DNA of 64,000 bases from Platanthera guangdongensis (taxonomy: Eukaryota; Streptophyta; Magnoliopsida; Asparagales; Orchidaceae): NCBI GenBank assembly GCA_039583875.1, contig CM077158.1, positions 127,057,221 to 127,121,220 on the forward strand. Reading direction: 5' to 3'. The position numbers were made by a program, and so were the translations under genes. The notes beneath the pieces were generated by a model. That model was given only the letters and a program-made list of their open reading frames with translations, made no database searches and had not been told where the DNA came from. Below, in pieces: positions 1 through 9,974 of the stretch; the stretch's first letter is position 1; every line of letters begins with the position of its first letter.

Positions 1-390
1 CTTTTCGAGAGAGTTGGGTGGTGTAGAAAAATTTGTGATGTGGGTTTCTATTAAGTAGGCGAAAAATAAAAGCTAACACTCACGCACTCGACATAAAATT
101 AAAACACACCCACTCTACAGAAAGTAAACACACTATACTGAAATAAAATCCTGCCATTTAACTCAAGTGAGTAGGCGGAAAAATTATAAATACACACACT
201 TGCTTGAACAAAATCCAGCCATTTAACCCAAGTGAGTAGGCGGAAAAATTAAAAATACGCACACTTGCTTGAACAAAATCCAGCCATTTAACTCAAGTGA
301 GTAGGCGGAAAAATTTTAAGAAGGAGGGTGAGAAAGAGAAGTGATAAAATTAATATATTAGTGTTTTCAATTTATCAACGAGCGTTGCCT
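1..390 (-). other. Internal leader of an Athila-like Ty3/gypsy element
   Basis: This AT-rich noncoding stretch lies on the internal side of the tRNA-Asp primer site at 391-407, so it should be the 5' untranslated leader of a minus-strand element whose body continues beyond the left window edge. No coding frame is visible. It contains a 65-bp tandem repeat (145 to about 319). The assignment rests on the primer site and the LTR next to it. Confidence 0.6.
145..319. repeat. 65-bp tandem repeat, about 2.7 copies
   Basis: Copies begin at 145, 210 and 275, each starting AAAATCC(T/A)GCCATTTAAC and containing AAGTGAGTAGGCGGAAAAATT. The third copy is cut short near 319. The repeat lies in the leader of the Athila-like element. 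Confidence 0.85.
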
Positions 391-407
391 CCCCGGCAAC
401 GGCGCCA
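391..407 (-). promoter_or_regulatory. Primer binding site, tRNA-Asp type
   Basis: The plus strand reads CCCCGGCAACGGCGCCA, which equals the 3' end of plant tRNA-Asp including CCA. On the minus strand this is the TGGCGCCGTTGCCGGGG primer site typical of Athila/Tat Ty3/gypsy elements. Six bases (408-413) separate it from the LTR, the usual arrangement in that group. Confidence 0.85.
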
Positions 408-413
408 AAAACT

Positions 414-2230
414 TGATGTCTTAAAATATTCGCAAGGATAAAATAACCAAACTAACAATCCAACAAGGCAAGTATACCTATCGCAATACAGCTAGGGGAC
501 ACAAGTGTCGTATTAAAATCCGGGAACATTTGAGTAAGCTTACTCACACGAAATCTATTATTTTATCGACGGAAAAATTAGGGTTTAGAAGAAAGCTAAG
601 CGTTCTAAAGGAAGAGAACTAGTTGTAATGAAAGAGAGCTACTTGCATGAAAAGATAAAGAGAGCTAACAAGAGCGATTATACTAAAGCTTAGTAACGAT
701 GAGGGGAAAATGCACTCGATCAGAAATCACCTCGGCAAGAGTGGTTAGAAAAATACGATAAATAAACCTAAGCTAATTAGGGTAAAGGTCCTTGACCATG
801 GAGGTTCCATGAATATTGACACGCTTCTCTCGAAGGCCGTGCCTAACTGAGTTTAGGAATGTCCGACCGACTTTCGCCTAAATCGGAGGCCTAAAACTCG
901 CTTTACGTGGTGAACCCCACTATTGGATTTTACTCCAATCCGGGAGATTTGAACGTCCGCCTCTCTCGAGGGGTGCGAACAACTCTCTTTACTCTTGAGT
1001 GCTCATTTCAAACTTTTGGCCTCTCAGCTAGCCCAGAATGAAAGCAAAGGTGGAGAGTATATATCGATGATATACCTCTAACCCGTGATAAATCAAGAGT
1101 AATTCAAGGCTAAACCCTAAAATGAAAAGGTAAGATTCAAAGCATCATAACCTAATCACTCGAACCTCGGATCATCAAGATCGACTACATGGAGGATTAG
1201 TTAATCATGGTGAGGTGGAGGAGGGGGGGTGAGTAGAAGAAAATAATGAAGATAAAGTAAAAACGAAAAAGAAAACAACACTTATTTATTAATGGAAACA
1301 GGGATCTTACAACTTGAAAACCAGAGATTACAAGTGCATGGAAAGTAAACTACATTATCATTAACATCATACTACAGAAAGAAGCTAGGAGCTAATACAG
1401 GGAAAGCATTAAGCTAGAGATAAGAAGAGCTAAAAATGAAGAAACATGCTTGAAAAAGTTCAAAAATACAAAGGACAGAACCTCCCCTCTCAATGCAAAA
1501 GGTGTCCCTGAACCCTTGGAGTTGGGCTCTATTTATAGATTTTCTCGGGTCGGGTCACGCCCTCCTGTCACGCCCGGGTCGGGCGTGACCCTGGGGCGTG
1601 ACACATTCGGTGCGACTTTTTCGGGCTGGAATTTAATTCTAGCAAAGTAGCTGAAGTACACGCCCAAATGTCACTCCCTGGTAGGGCGTGTACCTGGGGC
1701 GTGTTCTTTGCGGCGTGACTTTGTTGAGCTGAAATTGAATGCTGAAGGTGACGGGCGGGATTGCTGAAGTACACGCCCATATGTCACGCCAGGGTCAGGC
1801 ATGACACTTTCGGTGCGACAGTGGAGCGGGAAAAACGAGCGCGTTGCGGCGATTCCTCGAAACCTGGGGACACGCCTCTGGAACATGCCCGTGTCGGATG
1901 TGACACGGGCGTGATAGATGGCGTGTTCACTAAGTTTCCACGGAATGTAGTTTCGGACCAATTGCTTCATTCCTCTGGGTTACACGCCCTAGGTACACGC
2001 CCGGGTAGGCCGTGACCTTGGGGCGTGTCACAGCAAAATTCGGCTGAAAACCATGAAAATCTACAAAAAGCAGAAAAAACGCATTAGCGACAAAAATATA
2101 TACAAAGGGGAATCAAAATAAGTACTTTACAAGACATGATTTGCTTTAAAACCCTGAAAATATCCTAATAAAATTGACTGCAAACCATATTATCATATGT
2201 ATGAACTTATGTGGAATTTTCTCATCAACA
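414..2230 (-). mobile_element. 5' LTR of an Athila-like Ty3/gypsy element
   Basis: Read on the minus strand, the LTR starts TGTTGATGAG at 2230 and ends GACATCA at 414, just before the tRNA-Asp primer site, so it has TG...CA ends. Length is about 1.8 kb, normal for Athila-type LTRs. The primer-site end is firm; the far end at 2230 is the best TG start but has no second LTR copy in the window to confirm it. Short ORFs inside are chance readings of the CACGCCC-rich part at 1550-2030. Confidence 0.65.
1550..2030. repeat. CACGCCC/GGGCGTG palindromic motif array in the Athila-like LTR
   Basis: Repeated GGGCGTG and CACGCCC words lie in both orientations. The clearest unit is at 1567-1589: nine-base arms (GTCACGCCC and GGGCGTGAC) around a 5-base loop. 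Further words occur near 1660-1700, 1780-1800, 1870-1925 and 1980-2030. The same motif recurs in 12650-12970 and 42690-43140. Confidence 0.75.
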
Positions 2231-2385
2231 CTTTCCAATCTTCATATTGTTTACCTAAAAATAGTGATGGTCTTGGTGAATTTTCAGTGTATGAATTTCC
2301 GTCCCCACTAGTTGATTAGAGATCAGGGTTGGCCATTATTCCCGGTGTTGAAACTATTTTGGAATAACCTGCCTCTGATACCACT
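2231..2385 (-). other. Leader fragment of the element owning LTR A copy 1
   Basis: This short stretch lies between the Athila-like LTR and the primer site of LTR A. It appears to be that element's 5' leader, cut by insertion of the Athila-like element. The expected five-base duplication (CTTTC at 2231-2235) cannot be checked because the other end lies outside the window. Confidence 0.45.
2372..2383 (-). promoter_or_regulatory. Primer binding site, initiator-Met tRNA type
   Basis: The minus strand reads TGGTATCAGAGG directly inside the CCAACA end of LTR A, matching the plant initiator-Met tRNA primer site. It fixes LTR A copy 1 as the 5' LTR of a minus-strand element. Confidence 0.8.
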
Positions 2386-3897
2386 TGTTGGATCTAGTGG
2401 CCAACCTTAGAGGGAGGTGAATAAGGTTTAACAACGCTTATTAAAAATTTAAAATATTTCTAACTCAGCGAACTCGTTTAGGAAGCTACCGCGGGGTGCT
2501 AGGTAGCTAGAACTTGACAGTATGTCTCTGAACTTCTTTTCCTTGGCAGATTATCCTTTGGAGATCTATACACTCTTCAGAATAGCACAATCTAACAACT
2601 ACAACAGAACACACAGGTAGAGAAACAGGAAATGAAATTCTTTGCCAAAACTAAAATCAATAATTGTTTTTAAAGGTTACAAAATTGATCTTTGTGACAC
2701 CAGAGATCGAAGGCGGTGAATAAAACAACTTTTGGTTTTTTATACCGTCTCGCTCCACGGACCGTTTGGCTCTCTCCCTTTCCCTCGAAGAAAGGTCTTC
2801 GAGTCGGCTCTTCACCTCCACTCAAGGAAGGGTCTTAGAGCCCCACTAGATCATCTGATCTAGACGTCCCTTCCCCGTGATGATTTCTCATGGAACCCTT
2901 CCCCAGATTCCGACGAACTTCCCCGGTCAATTTCCTTCACCACAAGCAAAATAGTGAAAGAGAAAGAATACACCAAAAGTTTAAAGGATTTAAAGCGATT
3001 AAAATCTCCCTCTTGACAAATCCTCCATCGAGTGATCCACAATCGGTGCTTGAGATCTTCGTGTGCTTGCAATCGATCGTATCTTCGTAGTTGATGTAGT
3101 TTTAGGCTCACTGGAGTTCTTCATTTGTGAACGGGAGGGAGGAGGTCTTCTTTTCCTTCGACAAATACGATGGAACGGACACGAGAGAGGCGGTCGAACC
3201 TAGGAGTCGTAGATCTCTATCTCTTTGTCTTAGATTTTAACAAAGAAAATGATGCTCCTTTATATACGTCTTTGTAAAAATAGGCTACCGCTGGCGGTAA
3301 TGCTAGCGCCTTGTGGTAGGATCACGTGGTTGGAGGTGACAACTGTACTGCAAATTTGGAAAAAATATTCAAAGAAATATTTTCCTTTTTCCAATGCTAG
3401 TGCGGCTCGGTAGGTAGCGCCCGGCGGTAGAGTTGTCTCGACATACTCGACACCTCTGTCTCAATGCTCTCAATGCCTCGAGCATTGAATATGTTAATGT
3501 GGCGCGATATCAAGCTAGCGCCTGATGGTAGTTCTGTCTCGAAGCTCTCGAGGCCTCTATCTCATCGAGCATTGAGTGAGTTAGTCCGGCGCGGTAGAAA
3601 GCTAGTGCCTGCTCGGTAGGTTCCCGAGAGCCTGACTTTTAATTCATCAAGATTTCTCCGGTGGTAGGACTAGCGCAGCACGGTAGATTCCCGAGAGCTT
3701 TGTCCATTTAATTCAAGCTACCACCAAGCAATAGATACTACCGCTCGGCGGTAGGTACCTGAGGAGGGCTCCTTGAATTTCTTGGACCTGTAAACCTGCA
3801 TACTCTACCAAACACAAGATGTAATCAAATATAACCTGGGAGTTGATATTATATAACTAAGGATATGTGAACCGTCAGCTCCGATAGTCCTTACCCA
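2386..3897 (-). mobile_element. LTR A, copy 1 (5' LTR, minus-strand element)
   Basis: The LTR ends CCAACA at 2386 next to a tRNA-Met primer site. A second copy of the family lies in the opposite orientation at 14094-15232; shared landmarks are the TGTTGGATCTAGTGGCCAAC end, a CTAGATCA/GATCTAG segment near 2840-2870, and CTACCGC/GCGGTAG motifs. The other end is set near 3897 (TGGGTAAGG on the minus strand), where Tat-like coding sequence begins. Its superfamily is unknown because no coding part survives in the window. ORFs at 2860-3111 are chance readings. Confidence 0.65.
3280..3760. repeat. CTACCGC/GCGGTAG palindromic motif array in LTR A
   Basis: Spaced degenerate units pair CTACCG-type and CGGTAG-type words. 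The best unit is at 3738-3754: seven-base arms CTACCGC and GCGGTAG around a TCG loop. Others lie near 3285-3320, 3400-3435, 3585-3625 and 3655-3690. The opposite-orientation LTR copy has the same motif near 14130-14330 and 15110-15130. Confidence 0.7.
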
Positions 3898-3899
3898 GG

Positions 3900-4338
3900 G
3901 GTGGTGTAGAGAAGGTGAATATTATTGGGGAGCTCAGGCAGGAGGATCGGGAGAAGATATTGGTCTGTGTCCAACAGAATGCGGACATCTTCGCATGGAG
4001 CGCTGCAGAATCCTAGGGATCGACACAAACATGGCATGCCACTATCTCAACCTCAACTCGATCTCCTGCCCCATATGATAGAAGAAAAGGTCCGTCATCG
4101 ACAAGCTGGTCGAGCTCATCCAAGAGGAGGTGAGTAAGTTACTTAAGGACGAGTTTGTATCGGAGATCTAGAATAAAGGATGGGTCTCCAATGTAATGAT
4201 GGTTAAAATAGGTGATGGAAGGTGGAGAATGTGTATGGACTTCTCTTTACTTAATAAAGCATGCCCCAAGGATTGTAATCTTTTGCCCGTATCGACGTGC
4301 TGGTAGACTCAACTGTTGGTTTTTCTCTAATGAGTTTC
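3900..4338 (+). pseudogene. Tat/Ogre-type Ty3/gypsy reverse transcriptase, N-terminal part
   Basis: The conceptual reading contains a NADIFAWS-like motif of the protease-RT linker, then VSNVMMVKIGDGRWRMC.DF, LNKACPKD and LVDST, which are hallmark motifs of the Tat/Ogre branch of Ty3/gypsy reverse transcriptases. A stop lies near 4171 and frame shifts occur around 4015-4130. The frame runs to LMSF at 4338, where an LTR has inserted; it resumes at 5163. The enzyme copies element RNA into DNA in the cytoplasmic particle. This copy is dead. Confidence 0.8.
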
Positions 4339-5162
4339 TGTTGGAACACCCTATTACTGATTTGGGCAAGGATCATTATGTCCTTAGGAAAATTGTTTTT
4401 ACCTCCTTGTATAGTTTTTAAGGTCACTTAGATTGAGTCTAAGGGTTAGAATTAGGCTTGAAAGCTGCCCCCAAGACCCTCAGATCAGATATTCAAATTC
4501 AGGAGACTAAGTCATTTTTGTCGAGCTCAGGTCGAGGAATCGTCGAACTCAGTTCGACTATCTCTGAGCTCAGTTCAGTGAGTCGTTGAACGCCGTTCGA
4601 CGATCTTCAAGCTCAGATTGACGTTTCTATCTCTAGTTGTTTTCCCAGTCTCTGAGCTCTGCCCGACGATAGTTGAGCTCAGATCGACGATTTCTGTTTC
4701 CAGTCTAGTTCCAGTCTCTGAGCTCAGGTCGACGGTAGTTGAGCTCAGGTCGACGATTTTCTAGAGAGATCGACGATTCTCAAGATTCAAATTCAGACAG
4801 TTATGCAATTCTATCTTATTTATTCCCAGCATTTATTTCAAGGATCTTGTAGCCGTTTCAATTAATCTGGAGCAAGTTTCAAGGGAGATTTAAAGGAATG
4901 TTTTCTAGGACTTTCCTCCAGAGACAAAATTCATTTAAGGAAGTCATTAATGAGTGGTTAACGACTATCTTGGAGATAGAGAATCAATTCATTCTTTTCA
5001 GATCTAAGGAATAAAAGAGGATATTATTATGCTACTCCTAACAGTTACACACAGAAGAGAACAGTCACAGACAGACACACAGACAGAATTCATTCAGAAC
5101 ACACACTACTAAAGGAGATCAACATACAGAAAAGAAGATTTTCTAGATCTCTTTTGACTCAA
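4339..5162 (+). mobile_element. Sirevirus-like LTR fragment inserted in the Tat RT
   Basis: It begins TGTTGGAAC and its first about 100 bases resemble the start of LTR C2 at 34936 (CCCTA, GATTTGGGC, CCTTGTATAG). Inside are TCGACGAT and GAGCTCAG words like those of C2. The 7-mer GAGTTTC flanks it on both sides (4332-4338 and 5163-5169), an apparent target duplication. It is shorter than the 1.75-1.95 kb LTRs of this family, so either it is a deleted solo LTR or the right end is internal sequence. Confidence 0.6.
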
Positions 5163-5640
5163 GAGTTTCTTGTATTCTTTTTCAGGTTACTATCAAATAT
5201 GAATGCACCTGCACAACATAAAGGATGTCTCCTTTATCACAGGGAATATGTGCAATTGCTACAGGATGATGCCTTTTAGGCTAAAGAATATGGGGGCCAC
5301 ATATCAAAAGATGATGGACCGGGTCTTCCGAGAAAAAAAGGATGGGAACCTTGAGGTCTATGTAGATGACCTTATGGTCAAGATCTGGGACATCAGGTCT
5401 CACCTCCAAGACTTGGCTGAAACTTTTAGCACCTTGGGGAAGTACAAGATGAGGCTCAACCCCCGAAGTGTGTCTTCGGGGCCAACAGGGGAAAGTTTCT
5501 AGGGCATCTCCTCACCCTAGCAGGGGTAGAACCCAACCCTGAAAAAATAAAAGCAATACTAGAACTGGAGTCGTCAAATAACATGAAAGAGATTTAATGC
5601 CTCACGGGGAATTCGGCAGGGCAGGAAGGTTGCTCGAGTG
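5163..5640 (+). pseudogene. Tat/Ogre-type Ty3/gypsy reverse transcriptase, C-terminal part
   Basis: The frame resumes with an SGYYQI-like motif, SFITGN, CYRMMPF.LKN.GATYQ, and the catalytic VYVDDLMVK motif near 5358-5385, then LNP and FLG...GVEPNPEKI-like motifs split by a frameshift near 5465-5500. Order and motifs continue the part ending at 4338. A stop sits at 5198-5200. Similarity fades near 5600-5640. Confidence 0.8.
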
Positions 5641-5822
5641 GCAGCACCCACAATTGGATCCCACTAACCGGTCTCTCACTAGCCGGCCGGTCAGGCAGGT
5701 CACTCGAGTGGTGGCTAGTTGTAAAAGAATGATTGAGAGAGCCCTCAATTAGATCCTACAAACTTGGCTTCTACTAGCAGGAAGGGAAGGCAAGTCGCTC
5801 GAGTGACAGCATCCCTGATTAG
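5620..5822. repeat. Three spaced GCTCGAGTG/CACTCGAGTG units
   Basis: Related units occur near 5630 (TTGCTCGAGTGGCAGCA), 5698 (TCACTCGAGTGGTGGCT) and 5795 (TCGCTCGAGTGACAGCA). The middle one contains the perfect palindrome CACTCGAGTG. Bases between the second and third are partly repeated. No coding frame is seen. Confidence 0.5.
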
Positions 5823-6000
5823 TGTTGGATCAACCATAGTGATCTGGAAGTGATCAAGCATGTAGTCTCACTGCCAACTCAATATGAGCCTATCAAGATC
5901 GTACATAAGACTGTGGAGAAGTTTGGAGATTGGATCTGCATTTTATAGCTCATGTGATGAGTTGAAAGAAATGAAAAAGGGCTTAAAAATTTTGTGACAC

Positions 6001-6215
6001 TGTCATCGAACGTCGTTCGACGAACCTGGACTTGACGCAGATTCGTCGGACTCCGTTCGATAAATTTGGCCTTAGCGCAGATTTGCCGGACTCCGTGCGA
6101 TGAATTTGGCCTTGGCGCAAATTGGTCGGACTCCGTACGACGAATTTGGCCTTAACGCAGATTCTTCGAACTCCGTTCAACAAATTTGGCCTTTGGCACA
6201 AATTCGTCGAATGGT
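6001..6215. repeat. 40-bp tandem repeat with TCGGACTCCGTTCGA core
   Basis: Units begin with CGCAGATT-like words at 6036, 6076, 6116, 6156 and about 6196, giving a 40-bp period. Each holds an imperfect palindrome of the TCGTCGGACTCCGTTCGA kind. ORFs over this stretch are periodic readings and not genes. Confidence 0.8.
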
Positions 6216-6224
6216 GCCATGGTT

Positions 6225-6410
6225 CAGAAGGCGTTGACAACATTGAGATTACTCAACGCCATGGCGCAGAAGCATTGATAGCATTGAGTTCACTCAACAC
6301 GCTCAACGCATCTAGACATTGGCGTTGAGTGTGTTGTGTTTACTCAATGCCGTGACGAAGAAGCGTTGACTGTGTTGAGTTCACTCAACGCTCGTGCTGA
6401 GTCAAATATT
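6225..6410. repeat. GCGTTGAGTGA/TCACTCAACGC palindromic motif array
   Basis: GCGTTGA and TCACTCAACGC words repeat about every 50-70 bases (near 6220, 6255, 6300, 6320, 6365 and 6385). The same motif appears in the unrelated element E near 41900-42000. Confidence 0.6.
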
Positions 6411-6950
6411 GACTTACTGAAACTGTGACGGAGCCTATTCTATTTATTCCTTGGGTATAAATAGGATAGTTTATGGTTTTCTGATGATGCGATTATTCCC
6501 TGTCTGAGCACACGAGCCATCATTGTGCGAAAGATTGATAACCTTAAAAGCCAGACGGAAGTTATTCCGCCTTCGCCATCCCGATCCCGATCCCGGCGAG
6601 TGTCATCGTTGCCTCTCCTTTAATAGATCTCGCAGTCTGTGGAGACACTGAGTGTCCTCTCCCCACCTAAAACTTGTGCGTTACGTTGTTATGGGTTCTC
6701 CCGATCGTGTGGATTTCTTGTAGAGGCGCGGATATACTTTCTGTGCTAAAGACTCTAGTCGTTGAGTGGTCGGCCCGATTCTTCCGGAGCATCTAGGTTG
6801 AATTTAGACTCAATCCCTCAAAGGTAATTTTATTACAGCATGATTTACTTCTTGAATCATGAATTTTGACAGATCCGAACTCGTTTGGGTTTTCTTGTTC
6901 TTTTTTTCGCTGTGTGCACAAGTGTTGTGTCATCCCCAAAAACCCAGCAG

Positions 6951-6962
6951 TGGTATCAGAGG
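6951..6962 (+). promoter_or_regulatory. Primer binding site, initiator-Met tRNA type
   Basis: TGGTATCAGAGG directly follows the ACCCAGCAG end of LTR H and matches the plant initiator-Met tRNA primer site. Confidence 0.8.
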
Positions 6963-7424
6963 GAGGTTGCCATCAATATTCATTGTTTTATAAGTTGCTA
7001 AATCCATGGCGTGTAGAATTGGAGAATTAAAAGTGTTCTAAATGCCCAAATTTAGTCTTGGATCTTTCCAAGAATGCTTGTGATTTCTTTAAAGTTCACT
7101 CCTTAACAGTAACCATCACATTATTTGTTTGTGAAACTAAACATGTGTTAGATCTTGAATCTCACAAGAAGTGACGAGCTTGTCTACTGTGTAAGTGGTG
7201 TTGGTGTTGCTCATGTCCAATGCATGTAGGTCTGAAGATTTAGAAATGTTTTAGATGTTCAGAGTTAGCCCAGTTCATCAAGTGTTGATGATTCTTGTCC
7301 ACATATGGGATACATTTGTATTATGCTTGTTGAATATTATCTTGCTTGATGTGCACATTGGTTCAGTGTTAACCATGATTAAAGAGTTAATCAACTATTT
7401 AAAATCCCTTAAGTAATATTAGAT
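6963..7424 (+). other. Noncoding leader between the primer site and chromovirus gag
   Basis: AT-rich sequence without a coding frame. It could be the leader of the element with LTR H. The chromovirus gag downstream starts abruptly near 7425, so a junction between two elements, or an untranslated leader of the chromovirus itself, lies in this stretch. Confidence 0.45.
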
Positions 7425-7990
7425 GCTCGATGAGCTTGCCACCCTGCGGTAGGGCTCAAATTCGGTATCTGAATATATGGGATAGTTGAAGGACCGTATG
7501 GTGCGTTGCAATCTTAGAGAGAACCCTGAGGTCACCTTATCTAAATGCCGTAAGGGACTATATTCCGATATCCAATGAAAACTCCTACGCTACGGACATA
7601 CGGATTTGAACACAGCTTTCAACCCCGCCATCGACATTGAAAAACATTTAGCCTCTAAGGCTCACTCCCGTTATTCCAACGCAAAGGGAAAATCCACGGC
7701 ATCTGCATCCTCGTATCAGGACAAAGGAAAGTTTCGGACCAACGAGTCTAAATCGGTAGTTATCACGGCTAGGAATGCTAAGAACCCCTCTAGTGAGCGT
7801 ATCCCCATAGGAAAGGTTAGTAAGTCCAATACAATGTGTTATGCTTGCGGTGTCCAGGGACACTATGCCTTTGAATGACCAACTAAGACTAAGGACTTAG
7901 CCCTATTAGATTCGGCTACCAACCCTGATGACCTACTTTACGAGGCCGCTGAAGAGAGTGACACGGATGGAGTCCCTAGTGATTTGTAGG
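7425..7990 (+). pseudogene. gag: Chromovirus A2 gag (nucleocapsid part)
   Basis: The readable frame carries a Gag C-terminal region with SVSEYM, a basic Ser/Lys-rich tract, and a zinc knuckle CYACGVQGHYAFE at 7837-7875 (CX2CX4HX4C type). The codon that should give the last Cys is a TGA stop at 7876-7878, so the knuckle is broken at its final ligand. A further stop lies at 7987-7989. The Gag N-terminus is missing. Gag packages element RNA into cytoplasmic particles. Confidence 0.8.
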
Positions 7991-8004
7991 ATGACTCCCC
8001 TCTT

Positions 8005-9372
8005 ATGGTTATGCATTGTATCTTGACCACTCCACTCCCGCTAGATGACTGGAAGAGGACGAATATATTTTCCTTGTTTTTTAAGAGCTGTGAGAAGTTG
8101 TGCAAGTTGATCATCGATAGTGGTAGTTGTGTGAACGTTATTTCCGAAATTGTCATTACACGTATGGCCTTGACCACACAACCCCACCCAACTCCATATC
8201 AGGTAGATTGGATTAACAAGGTTATCGTTCCGATCACCAAGCGCTGCCTAGTGCCCCTCTCGTTCATGTCCTATATAGATATGGTGTGGTGTGATGTCCT
8301 CCCTATGGATGCTTGTCACGTGTTGTTAGGCTGCCCTTGGCTTTACGACCGCGATGTGACACACTTTCGGGTAGCCAACAAGTACGAATTTAAATTTAAT
8401 GGCAAGGTCATTACGTTGAGGCCGACCGTTCCAAAGGAGCCTACAGGGCCGAGTAAGGACACCACTTTTTCGGTTGAGAGGAAGGCGCTGAGTCTTGTGG
8501 GTAGGAAAGATTTTGTGAAGGCTTCGTTTCTTTATGGGGTAATGTTTGCTCTCGTATTTATGAGCACGAGGAGTGGTGCGGGAGTAATGGGTGATTTACC
8601 GAGAGGGCTACGGGTGTTGTTAAAAGAATATAAGGGCGTTTACCAGGATAAGCTACCCTAATCTTTACCTTCGCTTCGGGATATACAGCATGCGATAGAT
8701 CTTATCCCTGGTTCATCCCTACCAAACCAGCCCCATTATATACTCCATCCCACTGCCCATGAGGAACTGCAGACCCAGATTGAGGAATTGGTAAGGAAGG
8801 GGTTCAATCAGCCTAGTCTGAGTCCATGTGTCGTCCCAGCCCTGCTTGCCCCCAAGAAGGACGGAACATGGCGGATGTGCATTGATAGCCGTACTATCAA
8901 CAAGATTACCATCAAGTATATGTTTCCTATACCACGATTAGATGACCTTTTAGATGTCTTATTTGGCGCCACCATCTTTTCAAAGTTAGATTTACAGAGT
9001 GGGTATCAACATATAAGGATCCGTGTGGGAGATGAGTGGAAAACGACGTTTAAATCTAAAGATGGATTATATGAGTGGCTTGTGATGCCCTTTGGGTTAT
9101 CCAATTTCCATAGCACCTTCTCTCGGATGATGACACACATCTTTCAGCCATACATGGGGAAGTTTGTGGTAGTTTATTTCGATGATATCCTAGTCTATAG
9201 CACCACCGTTGCCGAACACATCTCCCACAAACGGGTGATTCTTTCCACCTTGCTGAAGGAGACATTATTTCTGAACTTTAAGAAGGGCACGTTCAATGTT
9301 CCTGAGGTAGAGTTCTTAGGTTATATAGTCAGGACTGAGGGTATACAAGTTGACCTGGAAAGGTTCAAGTGA
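8005..9372 (+). pseudogene. pol: Chromovirus A2 protease and reverse transcriptase
   Basis: The aspartic protease shows the active-site motif LIIDSGSCVNVIS near 8108-8145 and the flap-side LLGCPWL motif near 8323. After an in-frame stop at 8659-8661 the same frame continues through [44 protein letters not shown] and the catalytic YFDDILVYS at 9175-9201, then FLGYIV. The motif order is that of a Ty3/gypsy chromovirus. A frameshift at about 9370 separates it from RNase H. Only one stop interrupts about 1.37 kb, so decay is recent compared with its neighbours. Confidence 0.9.
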
Positions 9373-9974
9373 TAAGGGACTGGCCGAAACCCACTAGCCT
9401 ACGAGAGGTGCGTAGTTTTCATGGATTAGCTACATTCTATCGTCGTTTCATACGGGACTTCAGTAGCATTATGGCCCCAATTAGTGATTGTATGAAGAAG
9501 GGTGAGTTTACATGGACGAAGTCCGCCACCTCCTCCTTCCAACTAATTAAGAAGCTTATGACCGAGGCACCAGTACTACGTCTACCTGACTTCACCAAGG
9601 TTTTTGAGCTTACTTGCGATGCATCTGGGGTGGGAATAGGAGGTGTCTTAAGTCAGGAAAGTCACCCAATCAGTTACTTTAGTGAGAAGTTAGTGGGCGC
9701 CGACTTGAATTATTCAAACTATGATAGAGAGTTTTTTGCCATTGTGCGTTGTTTGCATCATTGGAGGCACTATCTTCTCTCCAAGGAGTTTGTGATCCTC
9801 TCCGACCATGAAGCTTTGCGCTTCATAAACGGTCAGCACAAAATCAGTCTGCGTCACACTAAGTGGGTAGCCTTCTTGCAAGGATACACGTTTACTCTTA
9901 TGCACCTTAAGGGGTCCGATAATCGCGTTGCCGATGCTCTTAGCTGCCTTACCATATTGCTATCCACAATGTAA
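9369..9974 (+). pseudogene. pol: Chromovirus A2 RNase H
   Basis: The frame starts with RDWPKPTSLREVRSFHGLA, the RT-connection motif of Ty3/gypsy elements, then shows RNase H residues in LTCDASGVGIGGVL (first catalytic Asp), ANYDREFFAIV-like NYDREFFAIV (Glu), and FVILSDHEAL (Asp) with VADALS (last Asp). Stop at 9972-9974; the next ORF is in the same frame. RNase H removes the RNA strand during reverse transcription. Confidence 0.88.

Larger units (their letters stand above)
5823..6950 (+). mobile_element. 5' LTR of an unclassified element ('LTR H')
   Basis: The right end is supported by the tRNA-Met primer site at 6951 and a TATA-like TATAAATAG at 6456-6464 about 490 bases upstream. The left end is uncertain; TGTTGGATC at 5823 is the best candidate. 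Weak similarity to a copia gag in 5840-5980 would, if real, move the start rightwards to about 5985. It carries two arrays of TCGA-centred and GCGTTGAG motifs. No matching 3' LTR is seen. Confidence 0.5.

Noticed and set aside
391..407. tRNA-Asp gene fragment
   Set aside because: Only the 17 bases of the 3' end are present, six bases from an LTR end. This is a primer binding site on the minus strand; no cloverleaf lies upstream.
5840..5985. Copia gag fragment (SLPTQYEPIKIV-like reading)
   Set aside because: One short stretch resembles a gag motif, but it has stops and no neighbouring domains. Not enough to call.
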